This document shows positions 26,601-39,500 of a stretch of 64,000 nt of DNA, piece after piece. Each line of letters begins with the position of its first letter. The stretch's first letter is position 1. Position numbers and translations under genes: made by a program. The stretch covers positions 28,783,869 through 28,847,868 of the forward strand of contig NC_023754.2 in the NCBI RefSeq assembly GCF_000499845.2, written 5' to 3'. The DNA comes from Phaseolus vulgaris (lineage: Eukaryota > Streptophyta > Magnoliopsida > Fabales > Fabaceae). The notes beneath the pieces were generated by a model, which saw only the letters and a list, made by a program, of their open reading frames with translations, had not been told where the DNA came from and did no database searches.

Positions 26601-29600
26601 TGAAAAGACAACATGTGTCAGACAGAATAGAACACGGTATTTTAATATACATATTGCACTATAATTAGAAAAAAAATGAACATGTAAAATGAATTATTAA
26701 AAAACTAAAATAAACAATCAAATAAAGAGAGGATAAACAGTTCTAATTTCAGGCATTGCCATGGTTGTCACCATTACCACCACCGTCAACATACACATTA
26801 TGTTGGTGTAATTGCGTTAGTACAAGACTAACATGCACAGATACAGGACATGATACACACATGGACTCAAATCTGGCAAGTGTCTCCCTGTTATTACAAA
26901 TGTCATCATGACATGGTGTCTAATACAGCACAGTTCTTTTGAGGAATGGGGGCTTCATAAGCATTAGCCATTCACTATAATATACTTATTGCACTATAAT
27001 TAGAAAAAAACAAATGAACATGTAAAATGAATTATTAAAAAAACTGAAAGAAGCAATCAAATAAAGAGAGGATACAAAGTTCTAATTTCAGGCATTGCCA
27101 TGATAGTCACCACCATTACCACTGTCAACATACAAATTATGTTGGTAAAATTGTGTAATTGTGTTAGTATAAGACTAACAGGCACAGATGGAGTACATTA
27201 TACACACATGGCCTCAAATCTGGCAAGTGTCTCCCTGTTATTACAAATGTCATCATGAGACGGTGTCTGATACAGCATAGTACTCTTGAGGAATCTGGGC
27301 TTGAAAAGCATCAGCCAGTCACTAAGATGATTGAGTATTATAAATAATAGACAAACTCAGAATTGGATTGAAGATCAAGTATGGTGCTTCGCATCAAAAT
27401 TACTTGTCTTTATGAAGATACTTATATTGACTAAATCAGAAACACAAAACAGAAAATTATTATAACCAATGTGCAGTGGAAATTAGTTAGAAGAGAAATT
27501 GATACTCCAGTGAAATAGAATCATTCACTATGATCAACTAAGTGACAGAGTATCAATATGACACTCAAACTGGCAAGAAAATTATCTTGCTAGATTGCAT
27601 CATGGAAGATGCAATTTTAACTTATGCCTTTCCAGATACTTCATTGAAAAAAGACAAAAGAAAATAAATATTACAAAAAATGAAAAAAAAAATCGCCAAT
27701 GGTAGTATTTCTTTTGATATCTTACAGTGAACAATTTTACTGGAAAATAAAAGGCAATCATAATAGCAAATTCAATAAAACTGACCTGACGTTTGACATT
27801 GTTGTGAAAGAAACTTTTCTTCAAATGTTGACCTTGAATTGGCAGGAGCACTTTGTTTAGATGAAAACCACCTATACTGATTTTTTAAATAAACAATTAA
27901 TTTGGATTAAAAAGAATCAGAATTACTAGCTTGAATTACACAAGATCCAACGCAAGCTTGCTACAGTAGAAGTTATAACTTAGAAAATGCAACAACATTG
28001 TGATTAAAGGAGAATTACGATTTTCACTAACCCTAGAAAACCTTTCTTCTGTTCATATTTTGTTAACAATTAAAAGTTCCTCCAAATTGTGGGATTTTTT
28101 AGGGAAAAATGAATTACTGATTTAGCTTAAAAATTGTCTCTCTAAACTAAGTTTTCTCTCTAGAAAAAAAAAAACACCTTCTCTAACAATTTCTCTCCTC
28201 TCTCTCTCTCAAACAACTTTTAGAGGACAATATTTAGAGATAGAATTATTTTAGAGACAAATGTTAAAAAATAGAGTATGTTTTTTAAAGGGATTTTAAG
28301 AGACGATTGTTTAAGGGAAAAATTGGACAAATAAAATGATTATAAAAAATGATGTGCTAAACTTTTAAACATCACAGAAAAGAAATTATCTGGCATACCA
28401 GGGAGACGCCAGAGAGCCACTTTGTAACAACTGCAATATCTTGTCGCCACTCATGCTCTCGCAGCCAGCAGCTAGTATCGAGTACAAGATTAGCTGGCCC
28501 CTGAATGGACATGAAATCAGTAACAGATAAATAAGAAAAACATGTATGAATAATGGAGAAGCCAGAGATGGTTAAAGTTTGGACAAAAGATCATTCCACA
28601 GGCATACACAAGGGCTAAGTACATAACCTCCCTGTGGGAGATATAGTATATAGTCATACTGCCCATTCCGTGATATAGAAAAACCACCTCAATTATACAC
28701 ATAGCTATAGAGTTTGGGGTAGGTTTTAGTAACATGTTTTCTTTATAGACAAACATCAATACTCGTAATTAAATTTACGGCCAGGTAAAAATCAATGGCA
28801 GAGCACTTGCAATTACACTGCACAACTATGATATGCAATAACTCTCACTTACTTGAGACGGTTGAGTCCAAATAGTTACCCTCCCGTGGAAATTTGCTAT
28901 CAATAATGCACGGGGACAACAGGTGGGGGACCATTCAATGAACTGGACAGAATCGCGAGGAGAATCTTCGTAGGCATACAGTTCAAATGATCAAATTTTG
29001 AAACATATATACACACAACCATACATATATAGTAAAGCAACTCACTTCAGAAACAAAAACCCCAGAAAAAAACAAAGACAAGAAAGAACATCAAAATGTT
29101 ATTTCCCATATTATGAACATGCCTTTAAGAAAAACAAAAGCAGCATTCCCGTATTTAACAGCAAGAACAAATTTACAGATGAGTTCATTTCTTATTCAAT
29201 GATTCCATCTCTCTACTATTACAGAGGACTTCAATTTCCTACATATTCTAAATTTTATTATTTAGATTCAGTTTGACCACTTTTTCGTTTTACCAATATT
29301 ACAAATGAGATGCAATTTATAAAAATATTCCATGTAAAAGTGATTACAATAATAATAACGATAATGATGACAATTTTTCAAATATTCCCATCATGAAAAT
29401 CCTTCAGACTTTCTGTTGAAATTAGTTATATTGCCCCTCTGATTGTAAAACACCACCATATAAAGTGGACAGATATTTCAATAACATCTTAAATCTTATG
29501 GTTAAAGGCTATCCAGATAACTCTTTTAACTTTCAAAACCAAAACTTTTGGAAATTAAAAGATTTCTTCTTTTCTTCCACCCTCCGGCCTTATACCTGAA

Positions 29601-30529
29601 TTTTATATTACCAAATCCATAATTAGCTTGTGCAGGATTACATGGTCAAACAGCTTCATGGATTTAGCAGAACCTTTATGCCGGTAATGTGATAGGAAAC
29701 CACCAATCTCCGAGGGTTACATTAGGAAGGGGCATAGAGGATCTGGGCCTTTGATATGTTAGATTTATAAAAGACAAACCAAGAGGTATTGAAATCTCAG
29801 GCAGGAAGAAATGATGTGACAGATTGCCAATAATGCAAACAAGGGGATTGGGGATATCAGTAAACAGAATGCTATGAAGAAATCAAAGGAGAGGGCAGGG
29901 TTTCTCACATAACCTGCTTCATCTGTTTCTGTTTTTTTTTTCAGTATTTACCTCTCATTATCCACCCAGAGGTGTTGATAGTACACTGATATGGTATCAG
30001 TATCCGCAAATGAAGAATACTGAAGGTTCATTAAATCTGTTTGACTGCAATAATATCACAATGAAATTGGAAAGGACAAACACCTAATTTTACAGCAGTT
30101 AGTCAATTCTGACAGTCCTGTCAGGTTTAAAATAAGATCAAACAACACAAATAGAACAGTAAACTGTAACATCCATGAATATAGAAGGAAGATTAACATT
30201 AATATACCTGCAATGACATTGAATACTGCACACTCAGTCGGCCTCTCTGGGATCATAATGTGTATAGGAATCCAAAATGGTGGATTTCCAGTTGAGCTTT
30301 GGAGAAAAGAAACACTAATAACCATTACAAAATTGCCAGCAAAAGCAAACATACAAGGGTGCTAGCACGCCAACAAATATTAGAAGCATAATAATTAAAA
30401 GATATAAACATTAGACTTCATTATGCAAAGCTTATTTAGTATGTGAATAAGTGTATTTGCCAACAGTAGTATCCATTCAAATTTGCATTTGGGTCTGCTT
30501 AACAAATGAATATGTATAAAATGCACATA

Positions 30530-30561
<32 letters not shown>

Positions 30562-33500
30562 TCTGATATTTATCAGAACGTCTGGTTGCAGCCGTTCTCT
30601 TAACACTTTTTTTATGAACCCTATAAATGTTTCTAGAAAGTAGAAACAAAGCAAGACAAAACTTACAGTTAATTGACAAATTCATTAGCCAATAAATAAG
30701 TAAACTGGGTAAGAGCAAGAAAAATATTATGTAAATCAATCAAAAAAATAAGTTCCAAGAACCAGGCACATAAGTAAATATACAAAAAAAATATAGCCCA
30801 TAATATCTTTTCCTAGTGCTTCTTCCGGCCAGAGTACCACAATAGAATAAAAGCAATGGTGGAAGTTTGATTTTCGAAACATTAATAAAATTGTCTTGAA
30901 TTTATCTGTAAATTCTAAAATGCAAAGGATCAAAAATGATTATTTAGCACATAATCAAAGATTTTCAGCCGGGAAATATGATCAATGGATAAAACTAACC
31001 TTGGTATTCTTGCACACGTTTCTGAAGCACAAGCTATAGCATTCAGTTTTCCACACCAGGAAACAGCACTAGAAAGAAAATCAAGAAGTTATTTAAAAAA
31101 AGGGACAACATCAGAATTAGAATAGCACAAGCCAAAAATAATAGCCAAACAAATTCCCTTTACTAAAATGCTCAGAAAAATCAAATACATAATCACAATT
31201 TCATTACAACAGGTTCATCAGCCTACATTAACGTAGAAATTGTTGTGACTTGTGAGGTAATCAGCACGTACTGTTAGGATCCAAGAATTATAAAGAGAAG
31301 AAAAGAAAGGTTTTTATTGAATAGAAAGAAAAGAACAAGAAATAGGAGAGCACTCTCTCCTCCAAGGGTTTCCCCTTCACAAAGAGCTAAAGCTCAATCT
31401 ACAAAAATATTACACACTCCCCTCCCCTCTCCTTCTTTCTTATTTATATCTAACTAGCAAATCAAATAACAAACTCATGACTATTCTAATTCTAACTAAC
31501 TCCTCCTCCTCTATGTGTAACCTAACAATACACTCTTCCAGAAAACAACCTTGTCCTCGAGGTTGGAACAGTGGAACCTTTTCTCCGTGGCTCATCTTCA
31601 ACACCATGATCTTTATGTACGCTTCCTGGAAGTATTTTGTGATATTATCTATCTTAGGGAGGGAACCCATTGGCTACTGCATGCAAATTCAGGTCTGGAG
31701 GCTTAGGTGGTGGTGGGAATGAGTGGGGGTTTTGTATAAAAGTCTATGCACCCAGTAAGTTGAAATTCCAAGATTCTGATGTCATTGATGTTCTAGCCAC
31801 CTTCATTATCAAATCTTGATTCCACAATGATTTCTTATGCTTATGAAGTAAATCTGAATTTGAGAAAAAATGATGCTTGGTTGCATCTCCACCTTCAAAT
31901 TTCTTACTGGATAGCTCTATAATTGGCCTCTCAAGAAAAAGATCATTACAGCACATAGTCTTCACTTTCTTTATTGATGCATCCCTTCTACCCTTATCAT
32001 TTCAGTTTCTCTTGCAAATCTCACTTCATTTTTGGTTTTTTCTTCGCTGCAGAGAATGTGATTCTTCATATATGAATCTTCTCCAACATCTTGGATCCTC
32101 TTCTCTTCATCATTAACATATTTCTCTCCTCCCTCCGAGATTCTGTCCCATTTCTTGATGTCCCACAACAATTCTTTAATTTCTTTCAAGTCCAGAAGGC
32201 TTTCCTTCAAGAACATTGTGTCCGCTCTAACAGATTTCTCTCCTCCCTCAGACATTCTGTCCCCTTTCTTGATGTCCAGTAGCATTTCTTTTCAGGTCCA
32301 GCTTCAACCCAGTAATGTCTGCTCTCATTTCCGCAATCCATCTTCCTTGTTCGCTGGTCAACTCCTCCAATGCAGCGGTCCTCTGTTCCATCCTCTTTGT
32401 TCAGATCCGGCAGGTCGGACCAATTTGTTAGGATCCAAGAATTATAAAGAGAAGAAAAGAAAGGTTTTTATTGAATAGAAAGAAAAGAACAAGAAATAGG
32501 AGAGCACTCTCTCCTCCAAGGGTTTCCCCTTCACAAAGAGTTAAAGCTCAATCTACAAAAATATTACACACTCCCCTCCCCCTCTCCTTCTTTCTTATTT
32601 ATATCTAACTAGCAAATCAAATAACAAACTCATGACTATTCTAATTCTAACAGTGGAAAGAAATAAGTGAAATATATTTCTGAGATATTTTACAAATGTG
32701 ATTACAGTCTCTATTTATAGACTGTTTTACAACCTAATTAAAGAAAGAAATAATAGGCAATGAAAGCCAGAAATAATGAGTGTTTAAAGCTGTACAAATC
32801 AAATCAAATCACTAACAAATCTGTCCTAATAAATATAAAATAGAATCTGCACTTAATTATAACATAATTCTCCTGATTATGCAACACTCCCCCTCAAGTT
32901 GGTGAATGTATATCTATCATTCCCAACTTGCAAGTAAGATCTTCGAATTGTTTTGCGGGAAGTCCCTTAGTAAACATATCTGCCAATTGGAGTCTTGAAG
33001 GGATGTACTCAGTGGCTATAAGACCATCATCCAACTTTTCTTTAATAAAGTGTCGGTCTATCTCTACGTGCTTTGTTCGATCATGTTGAACCGGATTGTG
33101 TGCAATACTGATAGCGGACTTATTATCACATGCCAAACTCATAGGAGCTTCATATTTTATTTTTAGGTCATCAAGTATGATCTTCATCCATAAGAGTTCA
33201 CACACCCCTTGAGCCATGGCTCTAAATTCTGCCTCTGCACTTGATCTTGCAACTACATTTTGCTTCTTGCTCCTCCATGTCACCAGATTTCCACCCAAGA
33301 ACATGCAGTAGCCTGTGGTGGATCTCCTATCAACAATCGATCCTGCATAGTCAGCATCAGTATATACTTTCATGGATAAGTTTTCCCCCTTTTTGAATAG
33401 CAATCCTTTTCCTGGAGAGGCTTTTAAGTACTGAATAATTTTATCTACTGCTTGCAAGTGTCTTTCTCTTGGATCATGCATAAATTGACTAACCACACTA

Positions 33501-36500
33501 ACTGCATAGGCTATATCTGGCCTAGTGTGTGAAAGATAAATGAGTTTTCCCACAAGTCTTTGATATTGTGTCTTCTCCACTTTTGGGTTTTCCTCATCAT
33601 TCCCAATCCTATGATTTTGCTCTATTGGCACTCCAGTGGGCTTACAACCCAACTTACCAATCTCTTTGAGAAGATCAAGGATGTATTTCCTTTGAGAAAT
33701 AAAGATGCCCTGTCTCGAGTAAGCAACCTCTATCCCAAGGAAGTACTTCAGCTTCCCAAGATCCTTCATTTCAAATTGAGCAGCTAGTCTCTCCCTCAAA
33801 TTTTGTTTTTCAATCTCATCATCACCTGTAATAATCATATCATCTACATAGACCAAAAGTAGAGTGAGTTTACCATTCTGAGAATGTTTTATAAACAGAG
33901 TATGGTCACCTTGGCTTTGTCGGTACCCCAAAGATACCATAGCTTGAGTAAACCTTCCAAACCAAGCACGAGGTGATTGTTTAAGACCATATAGGGCCTT
34001 CTTAAGTCTGCACGCCTTATTCCCTTCATTAACAATACCATACCCAGGTGGAATCTCCATGTATACTTCTTCCTCCAAGCTTCCATGCAAGAAGGCATTT
34101 TTAACATCAAATTGATGCATTGCCCAACCAAAGTGTGCCGCCAGGGAGAGAATAATCCTGACGGTATTCATTTTTGCCACTGGAGCAAAAGTCTCCTCAT
34201 AATCGATCCCATAGGTTTGAGTGTACCCTTTTGCAACCAACCTTGCTTTATACCGATCTAGTGTGCCATCAGACTTATACTTAACTGTGTATATCCACCT
34301 ACAACCCACTGCTTTCTTATCTTTTGGTCTCTCTACAATCTCCCAAGTCTCATTCCTTTCTAACGCGCTCATTTCTTCATTCATGGCTCGAATCCAGTTA
34401 TCATCTTTTAAGGCTTCTTGTACCGATGTAGGGATTTTGATAGAATCAATAGCTGAAAGAAAACTCTGGTGCTGCATAGAAAGTTTTTCTGTAGACACAA
34501 ATTGGGATATAGGATATTTGGCACAAGATCTTTTTTCTTTTCTCAAGGCAATAGGTAAATCATTTAGGTTAGGTTCAAAAGCAGTATTTAAGGTGTCCTC
34601 AAGAGTCTCACTGGTATGAGTTCTTACCTCCGGTTCAGACAATTGAAGTTGCTGTTCGACCAGGACGGGTTCTTGTTGCCTTCGCTGATATTGTTTTCCA
34701 AAATATTTGTCTTCATTATTCTTCTCTGGTAATGATGTTGGTGCAGGGTCTTTGTCATCCTTCCTAAGAACGAAATCCTGTAACAAAGGAAAAGGTGGCA
34801 ACTCAAGGTCCTCAGCTTCTTGAATACTCTCCCCCTGAAGCTGAGAACTAGGAAAGAAAGACTCTGTTTCATGGAAGGTGACATCTTTGGAAATATAAAC
34901 TTTACGACTTTGAGGATGATAACATTTGTACCCCTTTTTGTAGGGGGCATAACCGATGAAGACACATTTGATGGCACGAGGATCTAACTTACCCCGATTA
35001 GGACTATGAACATGGACAAAAGCAGGACAACCAAAGACACGATTCTGAAGACTATTCAACATGGGAATAGAAGGATAGAATGTGGTCATAACCTGAATAG
35101 GAGTAACACCCTCTAGAACCCGAGAGGGTAATCTATTAATCAAATAAGTGGCAGTCAGGACTGCTTCCCCCCAGTAAGATCTAGGAACAGATGTTTGGAA
35201 AAGTAAAGCTCGAGTAACCTCAAGGAGATGACGATTTTTCCTTTCAGCAACCCCATTTTGTTGAGGAGTGTCCACACAGGTTAATTCATGAACAACTCCA
35301 TTTTCCTCAAGGAACTTGGAAAGGTTTTGGTTCACATATTCTCTTCCATTATCAGAACGCAATCTCTTAATTGAACTTTCAAATTGTGTTTGAATCATTC
35401 TGTAAAACTTTACAAACAAGTGAAAAACTTCAGACTTATCTTTCATGAGAAATAACCAAGTAACCCGAGTACAATCATCAATAAATGAAACAAACCATTT
35501 TGTACCCGAGATATTAGGAATAGGTGAAGGTCCCCATACATCTGAATGAATAAGATCAAAAGGTTTAGAACTTTTATTACCATTGGGAGGAAAAGTTGTC
35601 CGATGGTGTTTAGCAAACTGACAAACATCACAATGAAATGACTCAGCAGACACTTTTGTAAATAAAACAGGAAATAAGGACTTTAGGGTACTAAATGGAG
35701 GATGACCAAGACGTCTGTGTTGAAGCCATATCTGAGAGGATGACCAAGATTCACGACCTTGCTGAAGATTAGAAGTGTGTGCCTGTAGTCTAGCACCCTT
35801 TTTACTTTCTTCATGCTGTAAATAATATAACCCGCCCTGCTCTTTAGCAATTCCAATAGTCTTCCCCGTGACAAGATCCTGAAAAACACAATGGGAAGGG
35901 AAAAATACCACTGTACAATTTAAATCTTGGGTAATCTTTTGAATAGACAAGAGGTTATTGGATAGTTTGGGAACATGAAGCACATTTTTTAAAGGAAATG
36001 AAGGTTGAAGGTGAATGTTACCACGACCATTAATGGGGGTAGTGGAACCATTAGCAATAGTAATATATGGCTTACCGGATAAAGTAGTGTAGGATGAAAA
36101 AGAAGAGGAATGAGGTGTCATATGATCAGTAGCACCAGAGTCTATAATCCAGATATTTTCAGTACTAGAAGCATTAAAGGATAAAAAACTAGAACTCTTA
36201 CCACTCATAGTAAAGGAACAATAGCTAGATGGCTTACTAAGGGAGTCCATGAGAGTTCAAAACCAACTGAGTTTTTCAGATTGGCAAAATTTGATCCTGT
36301 TCACACACACAGGAAAAAAAAAATCTGCCGGAAAAATTTTCCGGTGGCGGTTTCAGGCGGCCAGCGGCGGTTTCCGGCGAGCAGTGGCAGTTCCGGCGAG
36401 CGGTGCAGTTTCCGGCGAGCGACGGCAGTGGTGGTCGGTGGTGGTCAATGGTGCAAGGTGGTGGTGGTGGTCAATGGAGAAAGGATAAGGAAAATAGAAA

Positions 36501-39500
36501 GTTGCAGCAATGAAGGCTGTCCAACAAATAATTGCAGCAATGAAGGCTGTCAAGGAAAATGATTACAGCAATGAAGGCTAAAAAAAAATTTGCGGAAGCA
36601 GAGTCTCCTAGATCAGGAGCTCTGATACCAAGTGGAAAGAAATAAGTGAAATATATTTCTGAGATATTTTACAAATGTGATTACAGTCTCTATTTATAGA
36701 CTGTTTTACAACCTAATTAAAGAAAGAAATAATAGGCAATGAAAGCCAGAAATAATGAGTGTTTAAAGCTGTACAAATCAAATCAAATCACTAACAAATC
36801 TGTCCTAATAAATATAAAATAGAATCTGCACTTAATTATAACATAATTCTCCTGATTATGCAACACTAACTAACTCCTCCTCCTCTATGTGTAACCTAAC
36901 ACGTACCCAGTCATAGGAATTACTACTTAGCACTGGTAAGCCAGTGTCCCCATTATGAAAAGGAAGTTGGCCATCTACATATTTTCTAGATTCCAAAGAG
37001 GCTTATATAATTATTTTAAGGGAGAGATGAAGATTTTCAAGCTTATATCGATATGGAGAAAAATGAAACAGTTTCATTCTATTGCCAGCGATAAAAAAAT
37101 GCTAAAAATAAAACTCCAACAGAAAATGATAGCAAAAGCATAAGCATGGACTGATGCAGTGCCCTCATGTACTACTATTGAAATGAAAACACTGTGGGTA
37201 GCAAAGAAAAGATGTTTACTATGTTGATTTCCAAGCAACATAGAAAGGTAATAATGACTTGAGTGGTTGTACAATCTCCATAAATATCTTCGTCTGATAA
37301 TTTGGAGCAATCAAACAAATATGCATGAATAATATTTCTTTGAAAAATTCTAGTCCAAGATAAAAACTGAAATTTTCTCAATTCACATTTTCAAGAAAAA
37401 CTATACTTTAAATTTAATATTGTTTCATGATTCTCTGCCCCAGACATTAAAATTATGATTTCCTTAAAAGGAAAATAATGAACTGAGCCAGTATCTCCAA
37501 ATAAGTATCCCAAACTAAAAAGGTTATCCATGAGATGAACAAAATCCAGAATACATAAAAGGAAATTATCACCAAAGTGGTCAAACAAAATGGGAATCCT
37601 TCAGACATGAAGCATTATTTATAACCCCTTCCACACAACATGATTCTGTATGGCTGTCATCCTATCAAAATACAATATTTTGGACTTCTGACACTCATGG
37701 TATGCATTGTTATAAATCCTATTTAAAGTTTTACTATTTCTAACACGGAAACCTCCTTCTTGACAAACCAATCTGGTTGTCAAAGGAACTTCTAGGTCAA
37801 ATTCTCTATTTGGTGACCACACATCAACCTGTGTATACCACTGTAAATAAGTTGTGTTGTGTCTGAGGTTGGTTTAACAATGGGTACATATTTCTTTACT
37901 ATTGTGTGCCAATTTGAAAGTTTCATATAATACTTATCCATGGATTCAGCAAGAGTAAGGAAGATAGAACTTTGTGGCTGTTTGTCTTTTATGATGTTCT
38001 CTGGTGTATTTGGTTGCGGTGAAATGTCTGTGCTTCTATGGCATTGCTTTCCTGTAGCTTCGTAGTAGTAAATGTAAATGGTCTTTTGAGAGATTCTTTT
38101 CAGCAAATATCTTTCATGGACAAGCAGAGAGATAGGAGCATTATTATGTATTAATTAACGCTTCCTGTTTACTTTTCCCTTTAATAATTTTTCTTCTTTC
38201 AGCAACCAGATAACATATATAATAAATAAGTGAACTTTGAAGTTTCCAAAGCCTAAGGTCAAAGCAAGCCCCCAAGCACCTCTTGAATACAGTTTTGGAT
38301 AGAAGGATACTTTCTGAAAATATACCAGAACAATAACATACTAGAACCTTAATTTAAATCAAGTACAATTTCACTGACAATTGAAACTTAGTAATTAACT
38401 TTCTTCTTTCCTATACTATTAGAAGACCAGTGGTATACTCTCATTTTCATCCTACTCTTTACCAGCAGCTTCTTTCCTATTAAGTAGCTTTACAACAACA
38501 ATGAAATTTATTTGTGGTTCCTATCCTCCCTCAATACCATATGTTCTGCTCCATACCAGAATCTAGGCATGACTAGACGAATTTGTCCATCCCACTGTGG
38601 GCACACAACTAAGATACAGCTGGGGCACAAGAATCTCTGGCATTAATATCCCTTGATACTGGATACCTTGAGGTAGGATCTGGGATCCAAATCCCAGACC
38701 GATCATCTACATGGCATAAATCAGGAAACAGAGTAGTCAAATCTCCTATTGTTAGATGGTTCTAGAACTTGGAGTTAGGGCTTAACTCAACCCCACAATT
38801 ACCATATTATACAAAGGGGACCCTCCATTACCAATTACTCCCTAGGTTTTAAAATGTAACAAAAGGGACCCTCCATTATCAATTACTCCCAAGGTTTTAA
38901 AATGTTACAAAAGGGACCCTCCATTATCAATTACACACTAGGTTTTGTTCTGGTTCCATTGCATCATTGTCCTCATTTATATGGCAGAAAAATGTAGACA
39001 AATGAGGCTGATGCATTCACAATACCCCAAAAAAACCCTGACGCTGCATCCACAGATGATGTTATTTGACAGTTTTTTGAAGACCTTGGCTGCACATAGT
39101 TCACCCTTAATACTTTAGATCTTATCATGCCTTGACAGACATGACCGCAGAAATGCCTTTGCTGGTAGATCACCCCTTTGCTCCATCATCATCATGGTAC
39201 ACCATCAGAGCAAGACTCAGGTGTCATCTCAAACACCATTTAAGAGTTTTAAACAGCATATCATCAATTCCGTTGACAGCACTGCACTAATTTTCTTGAT
39301 ATTCTCCCCTCATATAAGCACCAAATCCATAACTATTCAGAAGAAAATTACTAAATATTATGAAAATCATTCAACGGAAACCGCAGATCAACTGTTTGGC
39401 ATGATTTCCATCAAACATTTATTTTTCTCAGTTCCAATTACACGCAGGCACTTTTTTTCCTCTTCGTAACCAATTAATGCAGTAATTTTTCAAGCTATTT

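Larger units (their letters stand above)
32652..36865 (-). mobile_element. Ty1/copia LTR retrotransposon inserted in the outer LTR
   Basis: 4214 bp: two 235-bp LTRs that appear identical, a 3744-bp interior, and a 5-bp duplication CTAAC on each side (32647-32651, 36866-36870). In sense orientation (minus) the order is LTR, PBS, GC-rich leader, one pol frame, polypurine tract, LTR. Protease, integrase, reverse transcriptase, RNase H occur in that order, which defines Ty1/copia. No gag zinc knuckle or gag core is present. The matching LTRs and open frame indicate a very recent insertion. Confidence 0.96.
31272..36901 (-). mobile_element. Outer non-autonomous LTR retrotransposon (Ty3/gypsy-derived), interrupted
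   Basis: Two LTRs of about 256 bp bound the element, and both flanks carry the 5-bp duplication CGTAC (31267-31271 and 36902-36906). Removing the inner copia insertion leaves about 1.41 kb: LTR, 898-bp interior (31528-32425), LTR. On the minus strand the interior starts with a short frame from an ATG at about 32392 (begins MEQRTAALEELTSEQG) that soon stops. It ends, just before the 3' LTR, with NLEDKVVF, which resembles the C-terminus of Ty3/gypsy polyproteins. The pol core is missing, so it depended on other elements for movement. Family assignment is inference from that tail. Orientation is the same as MED16. Confidence 0.88.

Noticed and set aside
31971..32285. 104-codon minus-strand frame in the outer retroelement
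   Set aside because: Its open state comes from a duplicated internal segment in a deleted element. It is charged and repetitive but has no domain; not called as a gene.
33560..34619. Plus-strand frames inside the copia element
   Set aside because: They are antisense shadows of the integrase-RT frame on the minus strand.
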